This document shows positions 62,538 to 64,000 of a stretch of DNA of 64,000 bases, piece after piece (position 1 is the first letter of the stretch; every line of letters starts with the position of its first letter). The notes below the pieces were generated by a model that did no database searches, had not been told where the DNA came from, and worked only from the letters and a program-made list of their open reading frames with translations. The stretch spans positions 1-64,000 of the forward strand of contig SCTB01000085.1 in assembly GCA_004297545.1 (NCBI GenBank), given 5' to 3'. The translations under genes and the position numbers were made by a program. This stretch comes from Alphaproteobacteria bacterium (GTDB lineage Bacteria > Pseudomonadota > Alphaproteobacteria > Micavibrionales > UBA2020).

Positions 62538-64000
62538 AACCGCCGAAATCGCCCGACGACCAGCGCCTGATCATGCGCGAGAAGCCGTCATCGCCGCCGT
62601 GCGGCATGCGCCTGGCGTACGACGGCACATCGACGTTTATCGCCTGCTCCATGTAATCGTGCCAGAGCCGGGCCGGATATTTCCCGCCCGAGACCTTTTC
62701 CATGGCCGAGTCGTCGTCATTTCCCATCCAGATGCCGGTGATGAAGCGGTTGGTGTAGCCGATGAACCACGCGTCGCGGTAATTCTGCGACGTGCCGGTT
62801 TTGCCCGCGACGTGGCCGCGCGACAGCTGCGCCGCCTGCCCCGTGCCCTGGGCCACCACCTGGACCAGCATGCCGTCGAGCGCCGCGATGTCGCGGCCGC
62901 TGAACATCCTGGCGTGGGTGACATCTTCATGCTCGTAAAGGACATTGCCCTCGGAGTCCTCGATCGACAGGACGGCATAGGGCCAGATGGAGTAACCGCC
63001 GTTCGCGATCATGGCATAGGCATTGGTCATGTCGAGAAGCGTCGTTTCATCGGCGCCCAGGCCGGTGGCAAGTTCGGGCGCAAAAGGATGCGGAAAGTTG
63101 AACCGCTGCGCCACGTCGATCAGCGCCGCGATGCCCACGTCCTGCAACAGGCGCACCGTCGCCGTGTTCAGAGAACGGGCCAGCGCTTCGGTGAGCGTGA
63201 CTTCGCCGAAGTACCTGTCGTCGTAATTATGCGGTTTGTAGGGACCGGAGGTGATCGGCGCATCGAGGAGCTTGTTTTCGGGGTCATAGCCGGCCTCGAG
63301 CGCGGCCAGGTAGACGAAAGGCTTGAAGGCCGAGCCGGGCTGCCGCTGCGCCTGCGTGGCGCGGTTGAACTGGCTGGCTTCGTAATCGACGCCGCCGATC
63401 ATCGCAAGCACCGCGCCGTCGGGCCCCATCGTGACCAGCGCCGCCTGGGATATTTTCTGCTCGGGCTTGAGCTGCTTGAACAATGCCTTCTCGCGCGTTT
63501 CCGCCAGCAATTGCAATTGCGGCACGAAGGTCGTGCGCACGACAAGATCACGGCCGGCATCTGTGATGTAGGAGTCGATCTGTTCCGTCACCCAGTCGGC
63601 GAAGTAGCGGTTGAGATCGCCAGCGGCGGCGCCCGCCAGGCGTATGCGCGCCTCGTCCAGTTCCTGCTTTTTCATGCCCTTGTCGATATACCCCGCCTCT
63701 TCCATCTTCGCGATGACGGTCTTGGCGCGGTCACGGGCAAGCTTGGGGTTGGAGGACGGCGAATATTTGGAGGGCGCTTTCAAAAGACCCGCCAGCACCG
63801 CGCTTTCCCACAAGGTGATGTCGGTCGCGGGCTTGCCGAAATATGTCTTGGCGGCGGCGTCGATGCCATAGGCGCCGGAGCCGAAATAGACGCGGTTGAG
63901 ATAGGCGCTTAATATCTCCTCCTTGGTGAACCTGTGCTCGATCCAGAGCGCCAGCATGGCTTCCTGTATCTTCCGCCGCAGGGTCTTGTCGGGGGTGAGG
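62503..64000 (-). CDS. Penicillin-binding protein 1A-family (transglycosylase/transpeptidase), 5' end outside window
   Basis: LNRVYFGSGAYGIDAAAKTYFGKPATDITLWESAVLAGLLKAPSKYSP; PGSAFKPFVYLAALEAGYDP; GKTGTSQNYRDAWFIGYT; frame open to the right edge. Confidence 0.95.
   Translation of the reverse strand, partial: LTPDKTLRRKIQEAMLALWIEHRFTKEEILSAYLNRVYFGSGAYGIDAAAKTYFGKPATDITLWESAVLAGLLKAPSKYSPSSNPKLARDRAKTVIAKMEEAGYIDKGMKKQELDEARIRLAGAAAGDLNRYFADWVTEQIDSYITDAGRDLVVRTTFVPQLQLLAETREKALFKQLKPEQKISQAALVTMGPDGAVLAMIGGVDYEASQFNRATQAQRQPGSAFKPFVYLAALEAGYDPENKLLDAPITSGPYKPHNYDDRYFGEVTLTEALARSLNTATVRLLQDVGIAALIDVAQRFNFPHPFAPELATGLGADETTLLDMTNAYAMIANGGYSIWPYAVLSIEDSEGNVLYEHEDVTHARMFSGRDIAALDGMLVQVVAQGTGQAAQLSRGHVAGKTGTSQNYRDAWFIGYTNRFITGIWMGNDDDSAMEKVSGGKYPARLWHDYMEQAINVDVPSYARRMPHGGDDGFSRMIRRWSSGDFGGFSGSDVPVYNQ

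Overview
This is a chromosomal window from a GC-rich alphaproteobacterium. The lineage is inferred from gene content and order such as kdsD-lptCAB-rpoN-hpf-ptsN, DUF1150/Hsp20 and ispH-thrB-rnhA; no 16S is present. It is densely packed with housekeeping genes for LPS export, sigma-54, cysteinyl-tRNA synthetase, dihydroorotase, aroA/cmk/rpsA, leuA, fatty-acid oxidation, lipB, malic enzyme, MgtE, dxs/ispA/xseB, ispH/thrB/rnhA and a PBP1A-like enzyme cut by the right edge. There are two tRNAs, Gly-GCC and Leu-GAG. I saw no CRISPR array, transposase, prophage or complete defence or secretion system. The less ordinary loci are: (i) a four-gene cassette of lipoprotein, PD40 beta-propeller and two long pseudopilins with no secretion machinery nearby (39.5-43.6 kb); (ii) a truncated, internally deleted rpsA 3' copy downstream of a Sel1-repeat gene whose C-terminus reads into it (20.6-21.75 kb); (iii) a predicted degenerate CbxX-like AAA+ protein without Walker motifs (29.06-29.8 kb); (iv) a 502-aa orphan protein with an HNH-like motif (37.7-39.2 kb); (v) tRNA-Leu 3'-tail tandem repeats (45.15-45.39 kb); (vi) a tandem pair of uncharacterised paralogs (7.66-8.83 kb); (vii) a GGDEF-EAL protein with a degenerate GGDEF motif. 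Family names come from reading the translations, not from database searches.
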